A DNA stretch of 64,000 bases from positions 62,001 through 126,000 of the forward strand of contig LJSU01000010.1 in NCBI GenBank assembly GCA_001314705.1, in the 5' to 3' direction. This DNA comes from Rhodobacteraceae bacterium HLUCCO07. Lineage in GTDB: Bacteria > Pseudomonadota > Alphaproteobacteria > Rhodobacterales > Rhodobacteraceae. The notes under the pieces were generated by a model. The model worked only from the letters and a program-made list of their open reading frames with translations. It did no database searches and had not been told where the DNA came from. Positions 27,616 to 35,888 of this stretch are shown here, piece by piece (position 1 is the stretch's first letter; every line of letters starts with the position of its first letter). The position numbers and the translations under genes were made by a program.

Positions 27616-28458
27616 TCAGCCGTCTTTCCTCACCTCGACATTGAAGACACAGCCGTCACTGAGCAGTTGCGGCGGCGTACGGCACAGCCCGCGCGCCGTC
27701 TGGAACGCGGCCAGCACCTTGGGCACGTAATCGCGCGTCTCGGCATAGGGCGGCACGCCGTGGTGGGCTTTCACCGCGTTCTCGCCCGCGTTGTAGCCCG
27801 CCAGCACGAGGATCGGGTCACGGTCGAACTCCTTCATCAGGAAATCCAGGAACGCCACCCCGCCGTTGATATTGTCGGCGGACAACGACACGTCACCCAC
27901 CCCGAACCGCACCGCCGTCGCCGGCATGAGTTGCATCAGCCCCGAGGCCCCGGCATGGCTCACCGCGTCGTTCCGGCCCGACGATTCCACCGCGATCACG
28001 GCCAGAACCAGCGCCGGCGAGACCTCGGTGCCCACCGTCGCACGCAGGATGTCCGCGCCCTGCGCGCGCGCGATGTCCTGCAGGCTTTGAAGCCTTGGCG
28101 CCCGCACCGCCTCGGCCCCGCCGGGCGGGTTGGCAATCCGGGCCAACGCCTCTTCGAGCCGCCCGGGGCCGCTTTCTTCGATCTCGGGTGACACCGAATC
28201 CCAGAACCAGCCATAACGCCCCTTTGCCGTCACCGCCGCATCCCCCGGTTCGCGGGGCGCCCCCTCCGCGGGTTCGGTCTCCGCGCGCTCCTCGGGCTCG
28301 ATCTGGATGGTGATCCGCCTGTCCGCGTCGGGCTTGGGCGGTTTCACCCGCTTGAAGGTAAACTCGGGAAAGGGTGGCGGGGTCTCGGCACGGGCCGGCG
28401 CGGGCTGCATTGCCCCGCCCAGCAGCGCCACGGCCGTCATCGTGATGATCGCTCGCAT
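27616..28458 (-). CDS. Lytic transglycosylase (SLT domain), exported
   Basis: 280 residues. Signal peptide (RAIITMTAVALLGGAMQPAPARA), a proline/acid-rich spacer (about 25-80), then a C-terminal SLT domain: VIAVESSGRNDAVSHAGASG with catalytic Glu158, LMQLMPATAVRFGVGD, ILVLAGYNAGENAV and YAETRDYVPKVL. It cleaves peptidoglycan glycan strands to anhydromuropeptides. Start 28458 was chosen because the protein then opens with the signal; an ATG at 28497 lacks a ribosome site. It faces away from the adjacent pilus locus, whose assembly may need wall clearance. Confidence 0.92.
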   Translation of the reverse strand: MRAIITMTAVALLGGAMQPAPARAETPPPFPEFTFKRVKPPKPDADRRITIQIEPEERAETEPAEGAPREPGDAAVTAKGRYGWFWDSVSPEIEESGPGRLEEALARIANPPGGAEAVRAPRLQSLQDIARAQGADILRATVGTEVSPALVLAVIAVESSGRNDAVSHAGASGLMQLMPATAVRFGVGDVSLSADNINGGVAFLDFLMKEFDRDPILVLAGYNAGENAVKAHHGVPPYAETRDYVPKVLAAFQTARGLCRTPPQLLSDGCVFNVEVRKDG

Positions 28459-28820
28459 GGGTGCGATATGTCCCGCCTCGTTTCTCTTTGCGCCCATGAT
28501 CGCAGAAAACGCGCCGCCGGGCCAGAATCCACCGCCAAATCATTGGAATTTTTGCCACATTTGCCACGCAAACCCGCGAAAGATCGGCCCGGTAGAACTT
28601 TTTTCATTTTTCTTTCCAAAAGATTTCAATGACTTAATCGTAAACAGGGGGATGCCTGCGAAATTCAATGGAAATGCTGAAATCACGCCCAATTCCTGCC
28701 CGAATCCACTGGCTATATACAACCATACCAAGACGGCGACGGGCCAAGTGAGAGAGAAACGGCCCACCACCTCGCTGCCAAGGTTACGCAAACTTAACTG
28801 ATCCTTTGGAGGGACGAACC
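28459..28820 (+). other. 362-nt AT-richer intergenic region ahead of the pilin genes
   Basis: No gene seen. From about 28540 to 28720 the sequence has many A and T runs (ACTTTTTTCATTTTTCTTT at 28599-28617, TATATAC at 28714-28720), unlike the rest of the window. It separates the divergent transglycosylase and pilin genes and should hold the pilin promoter. GTTA-N7-TTAA at 28783-28797 resembles a poor CtrA box. Confidence 0.5.
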
Positions 28821-29006
28821 ATGATCAAATTTTTCAAGAACTTCCACAACGACGAAGACGGCGCAGTCACGGTTGACTGGGTTGTCCTGACCGCAGCCGT
28901 CGTGGGCCTGGCCGTGGCCGCCTACAGCTCGATCGAAGGCGGCGCCACCGACCTGACGGATAACACCGCGACCTTTATCGAAGGCCAAGACCCCGGCGGA
29001 GAATGA
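28821..29006 (+). CDS. Flp pilin-like protein 1
   Basis: 61 residues with a strong GGAGGGA site. A short basic-acidic leader ends in Gly14, followed by AVTVDWVVLTAAVVGLAVAAY, a single hydrophobic helix, then a polar tail. This is the type IVb (Flp) prepilin layout with processing expected after Gly14. Flp pilins have Glu-Tyr at mature positions 5 and 6; this one has Asp-Trp. It is followed by a strong terminator, so it can be made in excess over the assembly genes. Probably the major pilin or a pilin-like subunit of the tad locus that follows. Confidence 0.8.
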   Translation: MIKFFKNFHNDEDGAVTVDWVVLTAAVVGLAVAAYSSIEGGATDLTDNTATFIEGQDPGGE

Positions 29007-29018
29007 TGCTTGGCTGAC

Positions 29019-29044
29019 CTGATCAGTCAACCTGATCAGTCAAA
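29019..29044 (+). repeat. Tandem 13-nt direct repeat
   Basis: CCTGATCAGTCAA occurs twice in a row (29019-29031 and 29032-29044), between the pilin 1 stop codon and its terminator. Each copy contains the palindrome TGATCA. Confidence 0.7.
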
Positions 29045-29083
29045 AGGGGGGGCCGTATCCCGGTGGGAAACGGCCCCCTTTTT
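29042..29083 (+). terminator. Strong intrinsic terminator after pilin 1
   Basis: The A/G-rich arm ending in GGGGGGGCCGT (to 29056) pairs with ACGGCCCCCTTTTT (29070-29083), giving a long GC stem closed by an A-run and a U-run. Termination in either direction is possible. Confidence 0.88.
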
Positions 29084-29154
29084 ACCAAGAGACCGGGTAT
29101 CAACAACCTAGGCCAGATTGCCACCGATCCGAACTTGACGTTTTGGGAGACATG

Positions 29155-29337
29155 ATGAGCATGAAACAGTATCTAGAATCCTTCACCAAGGAAGAATGCG
29201 GCGCCATCACGGTGGACTGGGTTGTACTCACCGCACTTGTCGCAACGCTTCTGGCTGCCGGTTACGGCCTCATGGAAAGCGCCACGAGTACTACAGCGGG
29301 CGCAACCGGTGATTACATGAGCGACCGGTCCTTCTGA
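29155..29337 (+). CDS. Flp pilin-like protein 2
   Basis: 60 residues from ATG 29155 (GGGAG five nt upstream); 29152 and 29161 are alternatives. The leader ends in Gly16, followed by AITVDWVVLTALVATLLAAGY and a Ser/Thr/Ala tail. It is a diverged tandem copy of the gene at 28821, sharing the TVDWVVLTA core with Asp-Trp at mature positions 5 and 6. It is followed by its own terminator. It may be an alternative or minor subunit. Confidence 0.75.
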   Translation: MSMKQYLESFTKEECGAITVDWVVLTALVATLLAAGYGLMESATSTTAGATGDYMSDRSF

Positions 29338-29657
29338 CCGCCGCCCCCCCGCGCCAACGATCCGCGCAGCCTGCCAGATCAACCAGATCGGAAATCCTGC
29401 CTTTCGGGGCGGGATTTCGATTTTGCCCACCGACCCCCACAGACCAGGCGGTTTCCGGAACCGGGATCCCATCGCCCCTGCGAACGCGCGTTCGGCAATC
29501 ACGACGGGCGGCACGGCCTGCCCCGAAATGCCCCCGGAGCATCACGCGCATTTCTCAATCTCGCCATATTCCAACGGCATATACTCGTGGAATGTTTTCG
29601 CGATCTTCCGCGGCCCTCGCCATCGGGACCGGGTGCAAATATTGGAAAGGGTAAATC
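29338..29657 (+). other. 320-nt intergenic region between pilin 2 and cpaB
   Basis: No gene seen. It contains the terminator at 29391-29424 and a purine-rich leader just before cpaB (ATTGGAAAGGGTAAATC). A promoter for the assembly genes is expected here, but no clear -35/-10 pair is visible. Confidence 0.5.
29391..29424 (+). terminator. Intrinsic terminator after pilin 2
   Basis: GAAATCCTGCC (29391-29401) pairs with GGCGGGATTTC (29408-29418) with one U-G pair and a 6-nt loop, followed by GATTTT. Confidence 0.7.
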
Positions 29658-30506
29658 ATGCGTGCCGTATTCGGACTCGTTCTCATCGCCGGGCTGGGCC
29701 TTGCCGGCCTCGCAGTCTACATGATCCAGGAAAGATTCACCGCCTACGAAAACGAGATCGCCCGACAGCGCGCCGCCAATGGCGGCGCCACGGACATGGT
29801 CGAGCTTTACGTGGCGAACAAGCCGATGAAATACGGCGACGAGGTCAAGCCCGAGAACGTGCGCCGGGTCAAATGGCCTGCCAACCTCCAGCCGCAGGGC
29901 GCCTTCCATGACAAGGACGCGCTCTTTCCCGATCCGACCCGCCAGCGCGTGATGCTGCGCGCCATCGAACCGAACGAGGCACTGACCGAGGTCAAGGTGA
30001 CCAAGCCGGGTGAAAGCGCCGGCATCACCTCGCTGCTCGAACGCGGCATGCGCGCCTTCGCGATCAAGGTCGATGTCGCCTCGGGCGTCTCGGGTTTCCT
30101 GCGGCCGGGCAATACGGTCGATATCTACTGGTCCGGCCAGGTCAGGGGCGAACGGACGAACCGCGAGGTGACCAAGATGATCGAGAGCGGGGTCAAGATC
30201 ATCGCCATCGACCAATCCGCCAATGTCGACGCCGCCGAGGCGAAAATCGCCCGCACCGTCACCGTCGCCGTGCGCCCCAAACAGGTGGCCAGGCTGGAAC
30301 AGGCCCAGTCGAGCGGGCGCCTCTCGCTGTCCCTCGTCGGCAACGACGACGACACCATTTCCGAACAGATCGAGATCGACCAGAACAGCCTTCTGGGCAT
30401 CGTAGAGGCGCCGGAACCCGAGAAAACGGTCGAAAAAGAGGAATGCACGATCCGCACCCGCAAGGGGGGCGAAGTGGTCGAAATCCCGATACCCTGCACC
30501 AACTGA
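29658..30506 (+). CDS. cpaB: Flp pilus assembly protein CpaB
   Basis: 282 residues. One N-terminal membrane helix (about residues 3-22), then a periplasmic SAF domain (about 48-115, VELYVANKPMKYGDEVKPENV) and the RcpC/CpaB core with GMRAFAIKVD, VSGFLRPGNTVDIYW and RTVTVAVRPKQVARLEQAQ. CpaB works at the secretin in the periplasm of tad systems. A C-terminal pair of Cys flanks a basic turn (CTIRTRKGGEVVEIPIPC), possibly a disulfide. It is followed at 219 nt by cpaC, which may have a separate promoter. Confidence 0.92.
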   Translation: MRAVFGLVLIAGLGLAGLAVYMIQERFTAYENEIARQRAANGGATDMVELYVANKPMKYGDEVKPENVRRVKWPANLQPQGAFHDKDALFPDPTRQRVMLRAIEPNEALTEVKVTKPGESAGITSLLERGMRAFAIKVDVASGVSGFLRPGNTVDIYWSGQVRGERTNREVTKMIESGVKIIAIDQSANVDAAEAKIARTVTVAVRPKQVARLEQAQSSGRLSLSLVGNDDDTISEQIEIDQNSLLGIVEAPEPEKTVEKEECTIRTRKGGEVVEIPIPCTN

Positions 30507-30660
30507 TGGGGCTGGGCCACAAAGATCAACCATATGAAGGGGGTGCCGCACCGGTGCCCCCTTGTCATGACAACGGCCCGGCCACCCGCCTGTTGCGGGT
30601 TGTCCACATAAAAGAAGGCACGGAAGCCTTTGATTATTGCAAAAAAAGCGAAATTGACGC

Positions 30661-30674
30661 ATTGTCCGGACAAT
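30661..30674. promoter_or_regulatory. 14-nt perfect palindrome upstream of cpaC
   Basis: ATTGTCCGGACAAT is a perfect dyad that begins right after TTGACGC (30654-30660), a possible -35 element, 52 nt before the cpaC ATG. It could be an operator overlapping a cpaC promoter. No known regulator is recognised. Confidence 0.4.
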
Positions 30675-30725
30675 TGAGGGCGCAAAGACCCCAAAACCGA
30701 GGCGTGATCGGAGAGGCAGGTCACT

Positions 30726-32153
30726 ATGAAAAAGAGCAGTTTTCTCACCGCGGCCGTGACGGGTCTGGCACTGTGGCTTGCGCATCTGCCCGACGCCGGG
30801 CTGGCGGAGGAACTCAAAGTCGTCAAACGCGGCACGTCGGCCGACCTGAGCGTGCCGATGAACCGGGCCATCGTGGTCGAGAGCGAGGTTCCCTTTGCCG
30901 AACTCAGCATCGCGAACCCCTCGATCGCCGATATTTCCTCGCTCAGCGACCGCACGATCTATGTGCTGGGCAAGGCACCGGGGCTGACCACGCTCACCAT
31001 TCTCGATGCCGCCGGGCAGCTCATCACCAATGTCGATGTGCGCGTTTCGGCCGATATCAGCGAATTCAAGGAACGCCTGCGCCAGATCCTGCCGGACGAA
31101 AAGATCGAGGTGCGCACCGCCAATGACGGCATCGTGCTGTCGGGCACGGTCTCCTCGGCCCAGAAACTGCAACGCGCGCTCGACCTGGCCGAACGCTACG
31201 CACCCGAACGCGTATCGAACCTGATGAGCGTCGGCGGCGTGCAACAGGTCATGCTGAAGGTCCGCTTTGCCGAGATGCAGCGCTCCGTGTCAAAATCGCT
31301 GTCCAGCTCGCTTGCGCTCAACGGCGACATGTTCGGCGGCGGGCTGGGCGTGAACGGCGGCACCAACACCAACAACAATTCCGGCGCCATCGCCAATTCC
31401 CTTGGCGGCAATGTCCCGGACGTGTCGGAAAACAACGGCGCCATGGTTTTCGGCTTCAATGCCGGCTCGGTGGAGGTCGGCGTTCTGCTCGAAGCTCTTG
31501 AATCCAAGGGCGTCGTGCGCACACTGGCCGAACCCAACCTGACCGCCCTCTCCGGCCAGGAGGCGAAATTCCTCGCCGGTGGCGAATACCCGATCCCCGT
31601 CGCGCAGGAGGGCGGTACGGTCACCATCGAGTTCAAACCCTTCGGGGTCGAGTTGAACTTCATCCCGCGCGTGGTCGATGGCGATCTGATCAACCTCGAA
31701 CTCGACGCCGCGGTCAGCTCGATCGACCCCTCGAACAGCGCCACGTTCAACAATTTCTCGGTCGATGCCTTCCGCCGCCGCGAAACCTCGACCACGGTCG
31801 AGATGCGCGACGGCGAAAGCTTCGCCATCGCCGGCCTCCTCCAGGACGATTTCCGTGACATGAGCGGTCAGGTGCCGTGGCTGGGCGATGTCCCGGTTCT
31901 GGGCGCTCTGTTCCGCTCGGCCGATTACAGCCGCGAACAATCCGAACTGGTCATCATCATCACCGCCCACCTCGTCACGCCGACCCGGGGCGAGGCGCTG
32001 GCCCTTCCGACCGACCGGATCAGGCCGCCAAGCGAGAAGGATCTCTTTCTCAACGGTATCGTGGCACGTGACGCCCGCCGCCCGACCAAGGGCGCCGCCG
32101 GCGAGGTGGCCAAGCAGGATTTCAACGGCTCCTATGGCTATGTAATGGACTGA
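30726..32153 (+). CDS. cpaC: Type II/IV secretin of the tad pilus (CpaC/RcpA)
   Basis: 475 residues. Signal peptide (about 1-27), an N-terminal pilus-secretin N domain (LKVVKRGTSADLSVPMNRA, with VLGKAPGLTTLTILD), a BON-like domain (about 105-165), and the C-terminal secretin core: VMLKVRFAEMQRS, LAEPNLTALSGQEAKFLAGGEYPIPV, VELNFIPRV and SELVIIITAHLV. It forms the outer-membrane channel for the Flp pilus. A Gly/Asn-rich loop lies near residues 200-225. Length is ordinary for the family. Confidence 0.95.
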   Translation: MKKSSFLTAAVTGLALWLAHLPDAGLAEELKVVKRGTSADLSVPMNRAIVVESEVPFAELSIANPSIADISSLSDRTIYVLGKAPGLTTLTILDAAGQLITNVDVRVSADISEFKERLRQILPDEKIEVRTANDGIVLSGTVSSAQKLQRALDLAERYAPERVSNLMSVGGVQQVMLKVRFAEMQRSVSKSLSSSLALNGDMFGGGLGVNGGTNTNNNSGAIANSLGGNVPDVSENNGAMVFGFNAGSVEVGVLLEALESKGVVRTLAEPNLTALSGQEAKFLAGGEYPIPVAQEGGTVTIEFKPFGVELNFIPRVVDGDLINLELDAAVSSIDPSNSATFNNFSVDAFRRRETSTTVEMRDGESFAIAGLLQDDFRDMSGQVPWLGDVPVLGALFRSADYSREQSELVIIITAHLVTPTRGEALALPTDRIRPPSEKDLFLNGIVARDARRPTKGAAGEVAKQDFNGSYGYVMD

Positions 32154-32175
32154 GGCAATGCAGGGGCATTCGACC

Positions 32176-32832
32176 ATGAGACTTCTCATCACACCCATCG
32201 CGCTTCTGGCGCTCGTCGGGTGCTCGGCGGATGACCCCGCAGGGCAATCATTCTTCCGCGAGGCGGGGTCGGACATAGATGGCGGCCATTTCGGCAATGC
32301 CACGATGAACAACACCCAGATCATGTCGGGCGAAAAGGATTTCGTCGTGTCATTGGCCAAGCGCTTCTCCAAGGAAGTGCCCTCGACCATCAATTTCGCC
32401 TTCGATTCGGCCGAGCTCGATGCCGGAGCCCGCGACACGCTGCGCCAGCAGGCGCAATGGATCCGGCAGTTCCCCGAAGTGCGGTTCCGCGTCTATGGAC
32501 ATGCGGACAAACCCGGCTCCAACGCCTACAACAAGCAGCTCGGGATGCGCCGAGCACAGGCCGTCGTTGCCTTCCTGTCCAGCCAGGGCGTATCACGCTC
32601 GCGGCTCGAGGCCGTCGCGTCCTTCGGCGAAACCAGGCCGGTCATCGCCACCGAAGGCCGCGACCGTCGCAACCGCCGCGCCGTCACCGAGGTGACGGGC
32701 TTCCTGCGAAACCATCCCAACGTGATGGACGGAAAATATGCTCAGGTGGTCTATCGCGAGTATGTCGAAAGCGCCACGTCGCCCACGGGGCTGAGCGGCA
32801 TCTCCGGCTCGGATTTCCAGGCCTCGGAATGA
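32176..32832 (+). CDS. OmpA-family lipoprotein in the CpaD position
   Basis: 218 residues from ATG 32176; ATG 32158 would add six residues. Lipobox LVGC with Cys16. The C-terminal half is an OmpA-like peptidoglycan-binding domain (about 70-185): STINFAFDSAELDAGARDTLRQQA, RVYGHADKPGSNAYNKQLGMRRAQAVVAFL and RDRRNRRAVTEV. In Caulobacter-type tad loci the gene after cpaC is cpaD; here an OmpA lipoprotein takes that place, probably tethering the secretin to the cell wall. It is 22 nt after cpaC. Confidence 0.88.
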   Translation: MRLLITPIALLALVGCSADDPAGQSFFREAGSDIDGGHFGNATMNNTQIMSGEKDFVVSLAKRFSKEVPSTINFAFDSAELDAGARDTLRQQAQWIRQFPEVRFRVYGHADKPGSNAYNKQLGMRRAQAVVAFLSSQGVSRSRLEAVASFGETRPVIATEGRDRRNRRAVTEVTGFLRNHPNVMDGKYAQVVYREYVESATSPTGLSGISGSDFQASE

Positions 32833-33184
32833 TCCCGCCCACCCCGTGATCGCATCGCCGCCGGCTGCGATGTCCAGCCGCGCAAGGGCGCGGCGATTCT
32901 CCCTATCTCACGGGAAAACAACCACAAAAAGAGTGTGCTTCGCGCCCTTGCCGCTGTGGGTGATAAATCATGAACGATCCGCCCGAATGGCCGCGATCGT
33001 CTCATGATACCGCACAATTACGATCTTTTGGCCCTAATGTTGCCCCGATTTCCAGTGAAATTGCCCCCAGTTGAACGAGTCTTCCCCGAATAACGCGGGG
33101 CATGGCCGATCCGGGCGACGGGAGCCCCTGCAACCTGCCGCCAGAGCATCAGGCGGACGGCCGACCATAAAAGGACATGAGGCA
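32833..33184 (+). other. 352-nt intergenic region ahead of cpaE
   Basis: No gene seen. It contains small hairpins such as CCCCG-AATAACG-CGGGG near 33096-33112 and some AT-richer sequence around 33010-33045 (CACAATTACGATCTTTTGGC), where a promoter for cpaE onward may lie. Confidence 0.45.
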
Positions 33185-34405
33185 ATGACGGATAACGAAA
33201 ATCTGCAAACTGATCTCAGCCCGGTTTTGGCCTGCACGATCAGTCGCGACGTGCAGAACTTCGACCTGTTGATCGAGGACATGGAGGCCGCGCTTGGCGA
33301 GCAATGGGGCGACCTGGGTTTCACCGAGGCCATGGCCTTCTTCAGCCAGCCCGAGGCCGAAGCGCTCGAGTTCATTGCCATTGCCATCGACGAAAGCGAC
33401 GAGGAAAAGCTCGTCATGCTGGGCGAGATCATCGAGACCGCCAAGCAGAAGGGCATCAAGGTCATCCTGATTGCCGAAGACGTCAGCCCCGCCGCCCTGC
33501 ATCAGCTCCTGCGCCAGGGGGCCGACGAATTCGTCCCCTATCCGCTTCCCGAGAACGAGTTGCAGGCCGCGATCGACCGTCTGCGGGAGCCCGAGATTCC
33601 AGAGCCCGTCGCCCCCCCCCAGGCCGCGGCCGCTCCGGTCGGCCGCGCCGCCCCCGGGTATCGCGACGGCGTGATGCTGGCCGTGCACGGGCTCGCCGGC
33701 GGGACCGGCGCGACCACCTTCGCGGTCAACCTTGCGTGGGAACTTGCCACCATCGACAAGACCGACCCGCCCAGGGTCTGCCTCATCGACCTCGATCTGC
33801 CCCGCCGCGAAGCCATCTTCGAGCTTTGGTCCGACACCGAAGGGATGGATGACGACGTGTTCAAACAGGCACTCGTGACCTTCGAGGACAAGCTCTCGGT
33901 GCTCACCGCCCCCTCCGAGATGCTGCCGCTCGACATCATTTCCTCGACCGATGTCAACGCCGTGCTCGACCGCGCACGACGCCATTTCGATTATGTGCTG
34001 ATCGACATGCCCTCGACCATGGTGCAATGGACCGAATCCGTACTGAACGCCGCCCAGATCTATTTCGTCACGCTCGAACTCGACATGCGCTCGGCCCAGA
34101 ACGCATTGCGCGTCAAGCGCGCGCTCCAGGCCGAGGAACTGCCGATAGATAAACTGCGCTACGTGCTCAATCGCGGGCCGAAATTCACCGATCTCAACGG
34201 CAAGTCCCGCGTCAAGCGCCTCGCCGAAAGCCTCGATATCTCGATCGAGGTGCAACTTCCCGATGGCGGCAAGCAGGTGACGCAAGGCGCCGATCACGGT
34301 CTGCCACTGGCCAACGCGGCGGCCAAGAACCCGCTGCGCAAGGAGATCGCCAAACTCGCATCATCGCTGCATGAACTGGGCCGCGACGAAGCCGAAGCCG
34401 CCTGA
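33185..34405 (+). CDS. cpaE: Tad pilus assembly ATPase-like protein CpaE/TadZ
   Basis: 406 residues. An N-terminal receiver-like domain (about 15-135: IAIAIDESDEEKLVMLGEII, KVILIAEDVSPAALHQLLRQG) precedes a MinD/ParA-type domain with a degenerate P-loop, GLAGGTGATTFAVNLAWELA; the loop Lys-Thr is replaced by Ala-Thr, as often in this family. CLIDLDLPRRE and YVLIDMPSTMVQW follow. TadZ/CpaE proteins place the pilus machine at its cell site. The start at MTDNENLQTDLSP is preferred over upstream ATGs because of an AGGA/GAGG-containing leader and similarity. Confidence 0.92.
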   Translation: MTDNENLQTDLSPVLACTISRDVQNFDLLIEDMEAALGEQWGDLGFTEAMAFFSQPEAEALEFIAIAIDESDEEKLVMLGEIIETAKQKGIKVILIAEDVSPAALHQLLRQGADEFVPYPLPENELQAAIDRLREPEIPEPVAPPQAAAAPVGRAAPGYRDGVMLAVHGLAGGTGATTFAVNLAWELATIDKTDPPRVCLIDLDLPRREAIFELWSDTEGMDDDVFKQALVTFEDKLSVLTAPSEMLPLDIISSTDVNAVLDRARRHFDYVLIDMPSTMVQWTESVLNAAQIYFVTLELDMRSAQNALRVKRALQAEELPIDKLRYVLNRGPKFTDLNGKSRVKRLAESLDISIEVQLPDGGKQVTQGADHGLPLANAAAKNPLRKEIAKLASSLHELGRDEAEAA

Positions 34406-34419
34406 GGAGCTCGACCAGG

Positions 34420-35883
34420 ATGTTCTCGCGATACAAGAAAGACGCAAATCCCGGCAAACCCGCGGGCGCCGCGCCGAAGGGCAAGATTGCGGAATTGCCA
34501 AAGCAAACCACGCCGGGCGCCGGGGGCGCACCCGATGCGCCCGCCTCGCTGCGTCGGCAAAAGGCCGCGGTCCCGGCCCGCTCTGCCACCGCCGACAAGG
34601 AACAGAAACGCAAGGAACGCATGGCCGAGCTCAAGCTCGAGCTGCACCGCGAGCTTCTGGAAAACCTCAACCTTGCCGCGCTCGACACCGCGTCCGAACA
34701 GGATCTGCGCGCCGAGATCAACGAGATCACCAACGAGGTGCTGAACCAGAAGGCGGTCGTGCTCAACCGCGAGGACCGCACCCAGCTCAACAAGGAGCTC
34801 TACTTCGAGGTCAAGGGTCTCGGGCCCCTCGAGACGCTCTTGCAGGATGACAGCGTGAACGACATCCTCGTCAACGGCCCGCAACAGATCTTTGTCGAGC
34901 GCGATGGCCGTCTCGAGCTGACCGATATCACCTTCAAGGATGAGCGCCACCTGATGCGGATCATCGACAAGATCGTGTCGGCCGTGGGCCGCCGCGTCGA
35001 TGAATCGAACCCCTATGTCGACGCCCGCCTCGCGGACGGGTCGCGCTTCAACGCAATGGTGCCGCCGGTCGCGGTCGACGGGTCGCTGGTCTCGATCCGC
35101 AAGTTCAAGAAGGACAAGCTCGGCATCGACGACCTGGTGCGCTTCGGTGCCTTCTCCGAGGAGATGGCCGCCTATCTCCAGGCCGCGGTGGCCTGCCGGC
35201 TCAACATCATCGTCTCGGGCGGGACGGGTTCCGGTAAAACCACCACGCTCAACGCGCTCAGTTCGTTCATCGACGATGCCGAACGCATCCTCACCATCGA
35301 GGACACGGCCGAACTTCAACTCCAGCAAACCCATGTCGGCCGGATGGAAAGCCGCCCGCCCAACGTCGAGGGCAAGGGCGAGGTGAGCCCGCGCGACTGT
35401 CTCAAGAACGCGCTGCGGATGCGCCCCGATCGCATCATCGTCGGCGAGACACGCGGTGAAGAGGTGATCGACATGCTGCAGGCCATGAATACCGGCCATG
35501 ACGGTTCGATGACCACGATTCACGCCAACAACGCCCGCGACGGCATTTCGCGCCTTGAGAACATGATCGCCATGGCCGGCATCGAAATGCCGCTGAAGGC
35601 CGTGCGATCGCAGATCGCCTCCGCCGTCAATCTCATCGTGCAGGCCAACCGGCTCCAGGACGGCTCGCGCCGGATGACCTCGATCACCGAGATCACCGGC
35701 ATGGAGGGCGACGTCATCTCGATGCAGGAGGTCTTTCGCTTCCAGCGCGTCGGCCTCACCCCCGAAAACAAGATCATCGGCCATTTCACGGCCACCGGCG
35801 TGCGGTCGCACTTTTCCGAACGCTTCCGGCTCTGGGGCTATGACCTGCCGCCCTCGATCTTCGAACCCATCGCAGCGGAGTAA
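34420..35883 (+). CDS. cpaF: Tad pilus assembly ATPase CpaF (TadA)
   Basis: 487 residues. It is the cytoplasmic type II/IV secretion ATPase that powers pilin polymerisation. Walker A GGTGSGKT is at 267-274, the Asp box/Walker B region RIIVGETRG at 338-346, and the His box MTTIHANN at 364-371. The N-terminal domain (about 60-240) is preceded by a disordered, Pro/Ala/Lys-rich stretch. The next gene, tadB, starts 5 nt later, so CpaF and its membrane partners are made together. Confidence 0.97.
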   Translation: MFSRYKKDANPGKPAGAAPKGKIAELPKQTTPGAGGAPDAPASLRRQKAAVPARSATADKEQKRKERMAELKLELHRELLENLNLAALDTASEQDLRAEINEITNEVLNQKAVVLNREDRTQLNKELYFEVKGLGPLETLLQDDSVNDILVNGPQQIFVERDGRLELTDITFKDERHLMRIIDKIVSAVGRRVDESNPYVDARLADGSRFNAMVPPVAVDGSLVSIRKFKKDKLGIDDLVRFGAFSEEMAAYLQAAVACRLNIIVSGGTGSGKTTTLNALSSFIDDAERILTIEDTAELQLQQTHVGRMESRPPNVEGKGEVSPRDCLKNALRMRPDRIIVGETRGEEVIDMLQAMNTGHDGSMTTIHANNARDGISRLENMIAMAGIEMPLKAVRSQIASAVNLIVQANRLQDGSRRMTSITEITGMEGDVISMQEVFRFQRVGLTPENKIIGHFTATGVRSHFSERFRLWGYDLPPSIFEPIAAE

Positions 35884-35888
35884 CACCC

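Noticed and set aside
28783-28797. CtrA box before pilin 1 (GTTA-N7-TTAA)
   Set aside because: Two mismatches in the first half-site and a position within 25 nt of the start codon, close to the ribosome site, make it too weak to list as a site.
30537-30563. Terminator between cpaB and cpaC
   Set aside because: AAGGGGGTGCC and GGTGCCCCCTT can pair only with two U-G pairs inside the stem, and no U-run follows. Not listed as a terminator.
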